The position numbers were made by a program, and so were the translations under genes. 37,261 nt of DNA from Candidatus Fibrimonadaceae bacterium (lineage in GTDB: Bacteria > Fibrobacterota > Fibrobacteria > Fibrobacterales > Fibrobacteraceae). The notes beneath the pieces were generated by a model. It was not told where the DNA came from. It ran no database searches and worked only from the letters and a program-made list of their open reading frames with translations. This document shows, in pieces, positions 1 through 8,532 of the stretch; the stretch's first letter is position 1, and every line of letters begins with the position of its first letter. The DNA lies in assembly GCA_031281345.1 (NCBI GenBank), contig JAITFN010000010.1, positions 1 to 37,261 of the forward strand. The letters are read 5' to 3'.

Positions 1-2
1 AC

Positions 3-1832
3 CCCGCTGTGCAATACGATAAACATTATACCGAAGATATAGGTTTATTGAAAATGGATATTTTGGGGCTTAGAAATTTGTCTATAATTCAAGAAGCGGT
101 GAATACCATTGAAGAGACAAAAAAACAAAAATTGGATATAAGCAAAATTCCATTAAACGATGCCAAAACATTTGACTTGTTCGGGCAAGGAAATTCGCTT
201 GGGGTGTTTCAGTTTGATTCTTTTGGAATGCGTAGATATTTGCAGGAATTGAAACCGAGTTGCCTTGAAGATTTAATTGCCATGAATGCCCTTTACCGCC
301 CAGGTCCAATGGAAAACATTCCTAGATATATAAAAGGAAAAAATGACCCTTCAACGATAAATTGCTATCACGAAAGTTTGAAACCCATTTTAATGGAAAC
401 CTATGGAGTTATTGTTTTTCAAGAACAGGTTATGCAATTAACGCAAATTTTAGCTGGATTTTCTCTCGGCAAAGCAGACGTATTGCGCCGTGCTATGGGA
501 AAAAAAATCAAAAAAGTAATGGACACAATGGAACCGGAATTCTTTGAAAACGGAAAAAACAGAGGTTACAGCGAGCAGCTTTTGAAAAGAATTTGGGACG
601 ACTTGATTCCATTTTGCGGCTACGCATTCAACAAAAGCCATTCTGCAACTTATGCTTATGTTGCCTACCAAACCGCATACCTCAAAGCCAATTTTCCGCA
701 AGAATATATGGCGGCTGTTATGAGCGTTGAAAAATTTGAGAAGCTGATAAATATTGTTGAAGAATGCAAAAGAATGGGAATAGAAATTTTACCGCCAGAT
801 GTGAATAAATCCAGAGAGGCATTCAGCGTGGAAGGGCGTTCCATAAGATGGGGTTTATCGCAAATAAAGGGATGCGGAGAGGTTGTGGCACGTGATATTG
901 AGCAAGACAGAAAAAAGAACGGTGAATACAAAAGTTTTTTTGACCTTGTTCGCAGACTTCATTTATGTGAAAATGTAACCATAAATAAAATTGCCTTGGA
1001 AAGCCTCTCAAAAGCCGGAGCATTGGATTCCTTGCCCGGAACGCGTGCTCAAAAATTCGCATCCGTTGAACTTGCCCTTGCAGATGCTTCTTCTTGGAAG
1101 GTTAAAAAATTGTCTGCGCAAATGGCTTTGTTTGGCGATGATACCAAAGAGGAACCAAATTTGGAAGAATCTGCGGAATGGTCTTTTTTGGACAGCCTTA
1201 TGAAAGAGCAAAAAACACTTGGGGCGCAGATAAGCGCCCACCCCTTGGATGAATATTATGCAGAAATCAGGGGGTTTGCAGACATTGACCTCTCTGACAA
1301 AGCAAAAATGCACGAACGGATGGACACCACCGTTAAAATTGCCGCACTTGTTAGCAATGTTAGCGAAAAACCAACCAGAAATAACGACACAATAGCCATT
1401 CTAACTCTGCAAGACAAGCACGATAAACTAGAAGCCTTTTGCGGGGCAAAAAAATGGGAAAGCATAAAAGGAAAAAGTATTGAAAGCTCTCTTGTTATTG
1501 CCTCTGGCAAACTCACAATATCTTCTTTTAACAACAAGCCTCAATTAATGGTGAATTCCATTGAATTTTTAGAAGACAAAATAAAACAAGCGAAAACTTT
1601 TTTCATTGAATTGCACTCAGATTTTTTAGACCAAACTCAAAATTCCAAAATAAAGGAATTCTTCAAAGAAAACAACAAAGAGAAGGGAGCTTCTATTTGT
1701 TTTTATGTGTTTGGGAATAATGGTTGCCAATATAAAATGGAAACGAATAAATATAAAATTTCTCCGACAAGGGAAAATTTGAAAAAACTGAATTCAATCT
1801 TTGGGAAAAAAGCAGTGTGGATTGGAGCTTAA
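3..1832 (+). CDS. dnaE: DNA polymerase III subunit alpha, C-terminal part (5' end outside window)
   Basis: This is the replicative polymerase catalytic subunit, cut off by the window edge; the frame is open through base 3, so the GTG at 9 is an internal Val codon and not a start. About 609 residues are visible out of a family length of roughly 1,100-1,200. Near the visible start, GLLKMDILGLRNL matches the palm-domain segment that carries the third catalytic aspartate. It continues with fingers motifs (RPGPMENIPRYIKGK, AFNKSHSATYAYVAYQTAYLK), a helix-hairpin-helix stretch (WGLSQIKGCGE) and an OB-fold region (VKIAALVSNV). The PHP domain and first two catalytic aspartates lie upstream, out of view. 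The stop is 4 nt before fmt, whose Shine-Dalgarno lies inside the end of dnaE, so the two genes are probably co-transcribed. Confidence 0.96.
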   Translation, partial: PAVQYDKHYTEDIGLLKMDILGLRNLSIIQEAVNTIEETKKQKLDISKIPLNDAKTFDLFGQGNSLGVFQFDSFGMRRYLQELKPSCLEDLIAMNALYRPGPMENIPRYIKGKNDPSTINCYHESLKPILMETYGVIVFQEQVMQLTQILAGFSLGKADVLRRAMGKKIKKVMDTMEPEFFENGKNRGYSEQLLKRIWDDLIPFCGYAFNKSHSATYAYVAYQTAYLKANFPQEYMAAVMSVEKFEKLINIVEECKRMGIEILPPDVNKSREAFSVEGRSIRWGLSQIKGCGEVVARDIEQDRKKNGEYKSFFDLVRRLHLCENVTINKIALESLSKAGALDSLPGTRAQKFASVELALADASSWKVKKLSAQMALFGDDTKEEPNLEESAEWSFLDSLMKEQKTLGAQISAHPLDEYYAEIRGFADIDLSDKAKMHERMDTTVKIAALVSNVSEKPTRNNDTIAILTLQDKHDKLEAFCGAKKWESIKGKSIESSLVIASGKLTISSFNNKPQLMVNSIEFLEDKIKQAKTFFIELHSDFLDQTQNSKIKEFFKENNKEKGASICFYVFGNNGCQYKMETNKYKISPTRENLKKLNSIFGKKAVWIGA

Positions 1833-1836
1833 TCGT

Positions 1837-2781
1837 ATGCGCATAATTTTTATGGGAACGCCGGAGTTTGCGGCTGAATTTTTGAAACACCTTGCAAAAG
1901 GCGAACACGAGGTGATAGCGATTGCAACACAGCCGGATAAACAATCAGGGCGTGGAATGGAACTGCACTCCCCTCCTGTGAAAATTGCCGCTTTGGAAGC
2001 TGGCATTCCTGTTTTGCAACCCACCTCGGTTAAAAATCCCGAATTTGCTGAGGAATTGAAAAAATTAAATGCGGATATTTTTGTGGTTGTTGCATTTTCA
2101 ATTTTGCCAAAAGAAGTTTTAGCCGCTTCAAAATTTGGAGCCGTAAATATTCACGGCAGTTTGCTCCCAAAATATAGAGGTGCCGCACCTGTGCAGTGGG
2201 CAATAGCAAATTGCGAAGAAACAACGGGCTTAACCATATTTTTGCTAGATGAAAAAATGGATCACGGACCTATTTTGGAACAAAGGGAAATAAAAATAGA
2301 ACAAGATGATACAACGGAGAGCTTGTTGAAAAAAATGGTAGCTCCGGGTTGCGAAGCATTGAACTGTGCACTTGCAAAACTCCAAAGCAAAAATTTCACT
2401 CCGTTGGAACAAAACCACGAGCAAGCAAGCCCAGCGCCAAAACTGAAAAAAGAAGATGGGTTAATAGATTGGAACAAGAGTGCGCTCCAAATTCACAAAA
2501 GGCTGTGCGCCTTTACTCCATGGCCCGGTGCATACACTTATTTAAATGGACAAAAAATTTTCATAAGGAAAACCACCATTGATAACTCTCACTCCTTGAA
2601 ACCAGGTGAAATTTCCATTCAAAAAAATACGGTTTTCGCTGGCACGGGAAATGGAGCTCTCGCTATTTTGGAAGTTCAAGCAGAGGGCAAAAAAAGAATG
2701 ACCGCTGCGGATTATTTCAGAGGGATAAAAGTTCTCCACCAAGGCGATGTTTGTGGATTTTCATCTATAGACAAAGTTTGA
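1837..2781 (+). CDS. fmt: Methionyl-tRNA formyltransferase
   Basis: Formylates Met-tRNA(fMet) using 10-formyl-tetrahydrofolate, in the cytoplasm. The start ATG at 1837 gives the canonical MRIIFMGTPEFA beginning and has GGAG at 1824-1827; the frame is open further upstream, but only inside dnaE. The catalytic triad expected for the family is present: N104 and H106 in NIHGSLLPKYRGAAP and D142 in MDHGP. Length is 314 residues, normal for Fmt with its C-terminal OB-like domain (FTPWPGAYT motif). Its last 70 bases overlap, tail to tail, the end of the convergent metallo-hydrolase gene. Confidence 0.97.
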   Translation: MRIIFMGTPEFAAEFLKHLAKGEHEVIAIATQPDKQSGRGMELHSPPVKIAALEAGIPVLQPTSVKNPEFAEELKKLNADIFVVVAFSILPKEVLAASKFGAVNIHGSLLPKYRGAAPVQWAIANCEETTGLTIFLLDEKMDHGPILEQREIKIEQDDTTESLLKKMVAPGCEALNCALAKLQSKNFTPLEQNHEQASPAPKLKKEDGLIDWNKSALQIHKRLCAFTPWPGAYTYLNGQKIFIRKTTIDNSHSLKPGEISIQKNTVFAGTGNGALAILEVQAEGKKRMTAADYFRGIKVLHQGDVCGFSSIDKV

Positions 2782-3848
2782 CCAACGCGAGGCGTTAGCA
2801 GATTAACATCATTCTCTTGTGCCGCTTTGCTCGCTCTTTCAATGGGTTCCCACCAATCGTGAATGGATAAATTAAAACTGCCCCAATGCACAGGAAGCAT
2901 ATATTTGCCCCTCAATTCAATAAAGGCTTTTACACCATCTTCGGGCATTATATGGTAATCTGGCCAATGAATGCTGTATTGACCGTTTTCCATAAGCACC
3001 AAATCAAAAGGCCCATAGTGGTAGCCAATTTGCTTAAAATGAAAATTGTATGAAGTATCACCGCTGTAAAATACTCGGTGCTTGGAACCTATGAAAACCC
3101 AAGAAGCCCACAAGGTTTTATTCCAATCTGTTAAACTTCTGCCCGAAAAATGACGTGCCGGAGTACAAGCGAATTTCAGCATTTGCCCTGACATTCCTTT
3201 TATAGAAGCCTCTTGCCACCAATTATATTCGCGAATTTGCGCGGAATCTATTTCCCACTCCTTCAAAATTTTAGCAACCCCCATAGGAACCAAAAAGAAA
3301 CCAACATTAGGAGCGAGTTCGGTAATGGTTTGCCTCTCTAAATGATCGCGGTGATTGTGGGAAATAAAAACAGCATCTATAAAAGGCAATTCTTCCAATT
3401 TAACAGGAATTTCTTTTTGGAAACGTTTTACGCCGAGCAAGGGAACAGGAGAAATATTGTTGCTAAAAACAGGGTCTATCAATATGCGTACGCCATCTAT
3501 TTGCATTAAAAACGAAGAGTGCCCAAGCCAAGTCACATACAAGCCCGTTTGCTCTTCTGGATAAGCCTTTTTAACATCCACGGCATCTGCAGGCAAAGGC
3601 TGTGGGGGTCTGGTTATTCCATTTTCGCTCAAATGAATTTTAATGCCTTTCCAAGGGTTCATTTTTACTGGTTTGGAAGGAAATGGATTAGCAAATTTTC
3701 CATCTTTAAAAATCGGCTCCACACGTCCTGTATCGGCAGTTTGGCTTTCTGGCGGCATAATACTTTCCTTAGAAGTTTGGAAAGAACACGAAATTAGCAA
3801 TAGTAAACATAAGCATTTTAATATATTTCTCAATATGAAGAACTTCAT
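2712..3848 (-). CDS. Metallo-beta-lactamase-fold lipoprotein (NAPE-PLD/UlaG-like)
   Basis: A 378-residue protein with a lipoprotein signal (hydrophobic 7-20, lipobox LLIS-C21) and an MBL-fold hydrolase domain from about residue 103. Metal ligands are visible: HNHRDH at 164-169, H233 (ARHFSG), D264 (YSGDTSY) and H321 (LPVHWGSF). WLGHSSFLMQIDG and the WASWVF stretch fit the NAPE-hydrolysing phospholipase D-like group (COG2220). The natural substrate cannot be told from sequence; a phospholipid or other phosphodiester is possible. It should be anchored in the envelope facing the periplasm. No Shine-Dalgarno is seen, but TACATT ends 8 nt before the ATG (3857-3862). Divergent from the 3907 gene and convergent with fmt, overlapping it by 70 nt. 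Confidence 0.88.
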   Translation of the reverse strand: MKFFILRNILKCLCLLLLISCSFQTSKESIMPPESQTADTGRVEPIFKDGKFANPFPSKPVKMNPWKGIKIHLSENGITRPPQPLPADAVDVKKAYPEEQTGLYVTWLGHSSFLMQIDGVRILIDPVFSNNISPVPLLGVKRFQKEIPVKLEELPFIDAVFISHNHRDHLERQTITELAPNVGFFLVPMGVAKILKEWEIDSAQIREYNWWQEASIKGMSGQMLKFACTPARHFSGRSLTDWNKTLWASWVFIGSKHRVFYSGDTSYNFHFKQIGYHYGPFDLVLMENGQYSIHWPDYHIMPEDGVKAFIELRGKYMLPVHWGSFNLSIHDWWEPIERASKAAQENDVNLLTPRVGQTLSIDENPQTSPWWRTFIPLK

Positions 3849-3856
3849 TATTTTTA

Positions 3857-3862
3857 AATGTA
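3857..3862 (-). promoter_or_regulatory. Putative -10 box (TACATT) of the MBL-fold gene
   Basis: On the minus strand TACATT is followed by 8 nt and then the ATG at 3848, with no Shine-Dalgarno between. The transcript would begin at or next to the start codon. No convincing -35 box is seen. Confidence 0.45.
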
Positions 3863-3906
3863 GTAAATAATTTTCTAATTTCTAACCGATAACCAAAGGA
3901 GCCAAA

Positions 3907-4194
3907 ATGCAAGGGAATAAACATTATCAGCTACAAATAGAAAAACTAAAAGAACTCATAACGTGTCTTCAAAACTTTGAAACAGAAGTGCAAAACTCAT
4001 TTAAGAACTACCAAGCTAGACTAACCGACTTGATAGACCAAGGCTTGCCATTAGCAGTTTGGCAAAAATTCTTAAAAGATTATAGCAAGCAATCCGAAAA
4101 ACTAGTAGACAAAAACACAGCTGTTATAGACGAACAGGCTATTCCTTATGCAGCCTACAACGTAAAAATCTTGGAACAGTTATTAAAGAAGTGA
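3907..4194 (+). CDS. Small helical protein of unknown function
   Basis: I do not recognise this 95-residue protein. It starts at an ATG with a strong Shine-Dalgarno (AAAGGAG at 3896-3902). The sequence is hydrophilic, without signal peptide or membrane segment, and looks almost wholly helical; residues about 8-48 (QIEKLKELITCLQNFETEV) have heptad-like spacing that suggests a coiled coil. There is one Cys and no catalytic motif. It stands 58 nt from the divergent MBL-fold gene, and 36 nt before the LolA-like gene, which has its own promoter-like box. A TAATTT box at 3876-3881 may be its -10. Confidence 0.7.
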   Translation: MQGNKHYQLQIEKLKELITCLQNFETEVQNSFKNYQARLTDLIDQGLPLAVWQKFLKDYSKQSEKLVDKNTAVIDEQAIPYAAYNVKILEQLLKK

Positions 4195-4218
4195 AACCAA
4201 CACCCAGAATTTATTTTC

Positions 4219-4224
4219 TATCTT
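4219..4224 (+). promoter_or_regulatory. Putative -10 box (TATCTT) for leaderless lolA-like transcript
   Basis: TTTTC-TATCTT is followed by exactly 6 nt (ATTTAT) and the ATG at 4231. There is no Shine-Dalgarno. The spacing places the transcription start at or beside the A of the start codon. Confidence 0.5.
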
Positions 4225-4230
4225 ATTTAT

Positions 4231-4848
4231 ATGCCCAAACTTTTTACCATTCTTTTTTTGCTCTCCTTGCCAGCAATGGCAACGCAGGCAGATTCCCTGC
4301 TTCAATGTTCCGCTAATTATTTTGGCAAAAATGCGGGGCTCAAATTCAATTTTCAAATGCTAACAAGAGTGGCAACCACAGGAGAAGAAATCCAAAAAAG
4401 CGGAATGCTCATAACATCTGGCGAAAACAAGTTCGCTTTGACAATGTCTGATTTGCAGGTGATGAGTGATGGTGTGAACTTGTGGCAATATAACCCTTTG
4501 CAAAAACAAGTGCTGATAAAGCTAATATCTGATTTAGAAAACAAACTCCAGCCAAGCGAAATACTTTTTCGATATTTGAACACAAAAGCCATTAGCACAA
4601 AGAATGAATTGTGGAAAAACAAAAATGTTCACTCCTTGAATCTAAATCCAAGCAAATACAAAGACCAATTCAAAGCAATGGAAGTGTGGCTTTTGCCAAC
4701 AGACTGCTCGCCTGTTCGTTTGCACACAATAGACAATTTTGGAAATGATACTTGGTATTCAATTGAAAATTTGACTAAGGGAAAATTTGCGGATAAAGAA
4801 TTCAAATTCAAAGCACCAGCCGGTGTGGATGAAATTGATATGAGGTAG
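4231..4848 (+). CDS. LolA-like outer-membrane lipoprotein carrier protein
   Basis: A 205-residue periplasmic protein with a cleavable signal peptide (hydrophobic 5-17, likely cut near ATQA-DS). The body has the LolA order: an N-terminal strand (GLKFNFQMLTR), a central block (KFALTMSDLQVMSDGVNLWQYNP) and a C-terminal strand region (APAGVDEID). LolA ferries lipoproteins from the inner to the outer membrane, which suits the many lipoproteins here. It could instead belong to the broader LolA-like group with other lipid roles. Length is typical. The DUF4116 gene follows after 10 nt, and GAGG within the end of this gene can serve as its ribosome binding site. Confidence 0.85.
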   Translation: MPKLFTILFLLSLPAMATQADSLLQCSANYFGKNAGLKFNFQMLTRVATTGEEIQKSGMLITSGENKFALTMSDLQVMSDGVNLWQYNPLQKQVLIKLISDLENKLQPSEILFRYLNTKAISTKNELWKNKNVHSLNLNPSKYKDQFKAMEVWLLPTDCSPVRLHTIDNFGNDTWYSIENLTKGKFADKEFKFKAPAGVDEIDMR

Positions 4849-4858
4849 AGAAAAATTT

Positions 4859-6013
4859 ATGTCTAATAGAAAAATTTTGGTGGCAGAATATCTAGCTCGC
4901 TATGATGACCCTGCCAAGAAAGCACAGATATGCCTTGATTTGGTTCAGCGTAGTGGCTGTAATCTTGAATTTGTGCCAGAAGAACTCAAGACCTACGAAC
5001 TATGCCTTGCAGCAATGAAGAAAGATTGCTACGCGCTTGAATTTGTTCCCGAAAAACACAAGACAAAGGAAATTTGCCTTGAAGCAGTTGAACGGCGTAG
5101 CGATACGCTCAAATACGTGCCAGAAGAATTCAAGACCGATGAACTCTGCGATATAGCAACCAATAAGAATGACCGTGCGTTTATATGGACACCAGTAGAG
5201 TATTTGTTTAAAAAAATCGAGCAACAAGGCTCTCTGCATCTGCTTAAAGATATGCCAGAACTCATGACTTACGAACTATGCCTTAAAGCGGTTAAGCAGA
5301 GTGACGATGCGCTTCAATATGTGCCAAACGAATACAAGACTGTGGAACTCTGCTTTGAAGCGGGCAAGCATAGTAATTTTGCCAACGTATCTGAATATGT
5401 GCCAGATGACCTAGTGGATTTGTTTGGAAGAACTAAACTGCGTGTTGATGATACCCCTGAAAGTTTTTTCTCTAGAGCGATTAAAAACGGTAGCCATATA
5501 CTTAAATTTGTGCCAAAAGAACTCAAGACTCACGAACTATGCTTTGAAGCGATAATGTCTGATGAACAGGGTCACGGTTGTGGCTGGACACTTGAATACG
5601 TGCCTGAAAATTTAAAGCCAGCGATTTGCCTTGAAGTGGTTAAGAAAAATGGCGGTGCGCTTAATTATGTTCCGGAAGAATTTAGAACTTACGAACTATG
5701 CCTTGAAGCGGTAGCGGCAGAAGCCTATGACAGCGATTATGCACTTAATTATGTGCCAACTAAACACAAAACGCCAGAACTCTGCCTTGTAGCTGTTAAA
5801 AAAGCTGGTTGGGCACTTGAGTTTGTTCCCGAAGAACTCAAAACTTACGAACTATGCCTTGAAGCGGTTAAGAATGCTGGCTATGCGCTTAAATACGTGC
5901 CCGAAAAACACAAAACAAAGGAAACTTGCCTTGCAGCGGTTAATAATTATGGCCGCGCATTTGAATTTGTTCCAGACAACCTAAAAGAAGAAGTAGCAGC
6001 TGAAGGGCAATGA
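4859..6013 (+). CDS. DUF4116 tandem-repeat protein
   Basis: A 384-residue protein built almost wholly of about 13 helical repeats with consensus (F/Y)VPEELKTYELCLEAVKK followed by a short variable link. The repeat matches DUF4116, common in repeat-rich bacterial and protist proteins but of unknown function. No signal peptide or membrane helix is visible, so it is probably cytoplasmic and a protein-binding solenoid. Repeats are alike at DNA level (recurrent 'gaactatgccttgaagcggt'), which invites copy-number change by recombination. One region (about 100-130) and another (about 180-205) depart from the pattern. It is packed between the lolA-like gene (10 nt) and the PurO-like gene (1 nt between stop and ATG), so it is co-transcribed with them. 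Confidence 0.88.
   Translation: MSNRKILVAEYLARYDDPAKKAQICLDLVQRSGCNLEFVPEELKTYELCLAAMKKDCYALEFVPEKHKTKEICLEAVERRSDTLKYVPEEFKTDELCDIATNKNDRAFIWTPVEYLFKKIEQQGSLHLLKDMPELMTYELCLKAVKQSDDALQYVPNEYKTVELCFEAGKHSNFANVSEYVPDDLVDLFGRTKLRVDDTPESFFSRAIKNGSHILKFVPKELKTHELCFEAIMSDEQGHGCGWTLEYVPENLKPAICLEVVKKNGGALNYVPEEFRTYELCLEAVAAEAYDSDYALNYVPTKHKTPELCLVAVKKAGWALEFVPEELKTYELCLEAVKNAGYALKYVPEKHKTKETCLAAVNNYGRAFEFVPDNLKEEVAAEGQ
4925..5990 (+). repeat. In-gene tandem array of ~34-codon DUF4116 repeats
   Basis: About 13 degenerate units of roughly 100 nt, recognisable by the repeated peptide VPEELKTYELC and its variants. The unit FVPEELKTYELC occurs identically at both ends, at protein residues about 39-50 and 321-332. 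Confidence 0.85.
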
Positions 6014-6014
6014 T

Positions 6015-6704
6015 ATGCCAGATTTTTTTAATAATGTGCAGTGGTTAAAAGAAAACGGTTACCCAGGGCGCGGGATTGTTATGGGACTTGGTGCTGGTGG
6101 CGAGCGTGTTCAAATTTATTGGATTATGGGTAGAAGCGAAAATAGCAAGAATAGAATTTTTGTTCAAAACAGCGATGGCTCTGTTAGCACAAAAGCTTTT
6201 GACGAAAAAAAATTAATCGACCCAAGCCTCATAATCTACAACCCTTTCAGAGTAGCAAAGGAAGCACATATAATAAGCAATGGAGACCAAACAGATACCA
6301 TAGCCGAATTTTTAAACGCAGGCAAAACTTTTGAAGATGCTCTCAAAACAAGAACCTACGAACCGGATGCTCCAAACTACACCCCAAGAATTTCGGGAAT
6401 TTTTTACCCAAACGGCTCTTATGCTCTTTCAATTCTCAAAGCGAGCGACAAGCAAAACCCCAAACGGGAATCCATTATTATTGAAAAAGAAACTGGCACC
6501 CCGAATACCGGCGAAATGCTAACCACTTATGAATGTGATGGCGACCCTCTGCAATCATTCGCAGGGCTTCCACGCCTTATTCCCATAAAAAACACAGCAC
6601 AGGAAAATTTGGATTTTTACTGGGATATGCTAAATCCCAAATATAGAGTTTCTATTTTAGTTAACTGGCAAAATTCAATCTTAATCAGGAATGCAAACGT
6701 ATGA
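6015..6704 (+). CDS. IMP cyclohydrolase, PurO-type (COG3363)
   Basis: A 229-residue cytoplasmic protein. The N-terminal block GYPGRGIVMGLGAGG, then VQIYWIMGRSENSKNRIF, is the signature of the PurO-type IMP cyclohydrolase family, which closes the inosinate ring in the last step of de novo purine synthesis. Other family blocks are ISNGDQTDTI, YTPRISG and LLTTYECDG-like (here MLTTYECDGDP). In most bacteria this step is done by PurH, so PurO-type genes in bacteria may be back-ups or have another substrate. Start ATG at 6015 has AAGGG at 6003-6007. It shares a 4-nt ATGA overlap with the downstream tldE-like gene, so translation of the two is coupled. Confidence 0.8.
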   Translation: MPDFFNNVQWLKENGYPGRGIVMGLGAGGERVQIYWIMGRSENSKNRIFVQNSDGSVSTKAFDEKKLIDPSLIIYNPFRVAKEAHIISNGDQTDTIAEFLNAGKTFEDALKTRTYEPDAPNYTPRISGIFYPNGSYALSILKASDKQNPKRESIIIEKETGTPNTGEMLTTYECDGDPLQSFAGLPRLIPIKNTAQENLDFYWDMLNPKYRVSILVNWQNSILIRNANV

Positions 6705-8029
6705 ACATGCAAGAGGCAGTTGAATATTTAAATGAAATCGCTAAAAAAAGCGGTGCGGAACAATTTGATATTTTTGCTGGCAAAAGTGATAGCAAAAGCA
6801 TATCTGTTTTCAACAAAGCCTTGCAAAACACGGAAATTTCAAACTCGTGCGGAATTGGCATTCGCATTTTCAAAGACCAAAAACCAGGCTATGCTTCAAC
6901 AGAAAAATTTTCAAAAGAATCTCTGGAACAAACACTTGCAGACTCCCTTGCGAACAGCAAATTCACCGAGATTTTGAACGTAGAATTGCCCTCCATCGCA
7001 ATAGAAAAAGAAGCACTCCCAACTTACAACCAAGAACTTGAAAACGTGGATATAAATCACTTGCTGAACACTTGTTTAAGCATAGAAGAGAGGATTTTAG
7101 CAGAAAAAGAAATAAAAAACGTTCCTGACTTGGGCGCAGAAATTTCCTCTTCAACAACAATTTTTGCAAACAGCAATGGAGTTTTTTTCACAGACAAAAG
7201 AAATACCTTTGGAGTTGGGGCAGGTGCTGTTGCAGAGCGAAACGGCGTTGTGAAAATGGGCTGGTACAGCAAAGGTGGCAGGGATTTTGGCACAGTGTCT
7301 GTGGAACAAATTGCAGATAAAGTTATTGCTAGAGCAAAAGAGCTTTTATCTCCGCGTCACATCAAAAGCGGCGAAATGCCTGTAGTTCTCACAAAGAGAA
7401 TAAGCTCTAATATTTTGTCTATGTATTTGCCTTCTTTCTTTGCAGAAAATGCGCAAAATGGTTTGTCTAGGCTTGCAAATCGTTTGGGAGAAAAAATAGC
7501 GAGCGAAAAATTTACTCTCTCAAGCGAACCTCTGATGCCAGATTTGCCTGGTTCAACGCTTATGGACGGAGAGGGAATTCCAACTGCCCCACTCCGAGTT
7601 GTTGAAAAGGGAGAGTTCAAAAGTTTTTTGTACAATATGGAATCTGCTTCAAAAGAAAACCGCAAAAGCACGGGACATGGGTCAAGAGGCTTTGCAGGCA
7701 AAGCGGGAACCAGTTTTATGAATGCCGTTGTTGAGCTTGGCGATAAAACTGAAAGAGAAATGCTCGCAATGTTTCCGCACTGTTTGCTGGTAACTCATTT
7801 AGAGGGAGGCTCTGGTTGCGATCCTGTTAGCGGGCAAATTAGCATTGGCGTTCAAGGTTTTTGGTGCGTAAACGGGCTGCCAGTACACGCCACAGATAAT
7901 CTGACAATTTCGTCTAATTTTTTTGACTTGCTAAAAAACATAGTTGAAATAGGCCATGACTATAACGATTACTTTTCTAATATAAAAGTGCCCACGCTTG
8001 CTATAAGCGAGATGTCTGTGTCGGCTTAA
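6701..8029 (+). CDS. TldE/PmbA-family protein (metalloprotease partner subunit)
   Basis: A 442-residue cytoplasmic protein of the TldD/PmbA family. TldD-TldE heterodimers degrade flexible peptides and process some modified peptides. I see no HExxxH zinc motif, so this fits the TldE (PmbA) half and not the catalytic TldD half. Family landmarks: early SKSISVFNKALQNTE with the following GIGIRIF, central RHIKSGEMPVVL, and the C-terminal GSGCDPVSGQISIGVQGFW with LPVHATDNLTISSNFFDLL. Start overlaps the purO-like stop by ATGA and has AGGA at 6687-6690. No tldD is in the window, so the partner must lie elsewhere. Confidence 0.88.
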   Translation: MNMQEAVEYLNEIAKKSGAEQFDIFAGKSDSKSISVFNKALQNTEISNSCGIGIRIFKDQKPGYASTEKFSKESLEQTLADSLANSKFTEILNVELPSIAIEKEALPTYNQELENVDINHLLNTCLSIEERILAEKEIKNVPDLGAEISSSTTIFANSNGVFFTDKRNTFGVGAGAVAERNGVVKMGWYSKGGRDFGTVSVEQIADKVIARAKELLSPRHIKSGEMPVVLTKRISSNILSMYLPSFFAENAQNGLSRLANRLGEKIASEKFTLSSEPLMPDLPGSTLMDGEGIPTAPLRVVEKGEFKSFLYNMESASKENRKSTGHGSRGFAGKAGTSFMNAVVELGDKTEREMLAMFPHCLLVTHLEGGSGCDPVSGQISIGVQGFWCVNGLPVHATDNLTISSNFFDLLKNIVEIGHDYNDYFSNIKVPTLAISEMSVSA

Positions 8030-8076
8030 TTGTCTGAACCAGACGCCCGTTCGCTACTTACTCGCTGGCGAACATC

Positions 8077-8532
8077 CTATATTTCTGGCGGTGATATAAT
8101 CTCTACGGGGAAAACAGATTCCATTGCATTTACAAGCGAAACCATACGTCTAGTTTTTAATTTTACAAGATGAGTAAAATTCCAGCTCAATAGAATTCCA
8201 ATTTCATTTAACGCCGCAAATGCTACGTGCAAAGCATCGTCAAAATATTTTTCTGGGAAAATTCCTTGTTTTACATAAATACTTGCCAAATGTTTAGTAT
8301 TTTCTGTGAGTGGTAGTACATTAAAATCTGATACGGCAGACAATAAGGAACTTTTTAAAGGTTCGGTAGCTCTTTGCAATTCTTCTAACACTAATTCTGA
8401 TACATACACATCGCTAATACTTTTATCTTTCAATTTTGACCAAGCTAGCTCTGTAGCAGATTTTCGTTCTGGAGTTCTATCGTCAAATAAAGCACTTACA
8501 ACAGAAGTGTCCAAATATATTTTATTTGCCAC
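8077..8532 (-). CDS. PIN-domain ribonuclease (VapC-like toxin)
   Basis: A 151-residue PIN domain protein, expected to be an Mg2+-dependent RNase. Acidic residues fit the family: D8 (YLDTS), E46/E50 (SELVLEEL), D98/D99 (YFDDALH), and the SWNFTHL strand-turn. It starts with GTG at 8532, which overlaps the end of the small upstream gene (A-GTG-GC, stop at 8522), typical of a translationally coupled antitoxin-toxin pair. The pair lies convergent to the tldE-like gene with 47 nt between. No transposon signs are visible. Confidence 0.85.
   Translation of the reverse strand: MANKIYLDTSVVSALFDDRTPERKSATELAWSKLKDKSISDVYVSELVLEELQRATEPLKSSLLSAVSDFNVLPLTENTKHLASIYVKQGIFPEKYFDDALHVAFAALNEIGILLSWNFTHLVKLKTRRMVSLVNAMESVFPVEIISPPEI

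Noticed and set aside
9-11. GTG at base 9 as the start of the polymerase gene
   Set aside because: The frame is open through the window edge and the protein begins in the middle of the catalytic domain.
8049-8073. Inverted repeat GTTCGC / GCGAAC after the tldE-like gene
   Set aside because: Only 6-bp arms with a 13-nt loop and no T run on either strand, so not called as a terminator.
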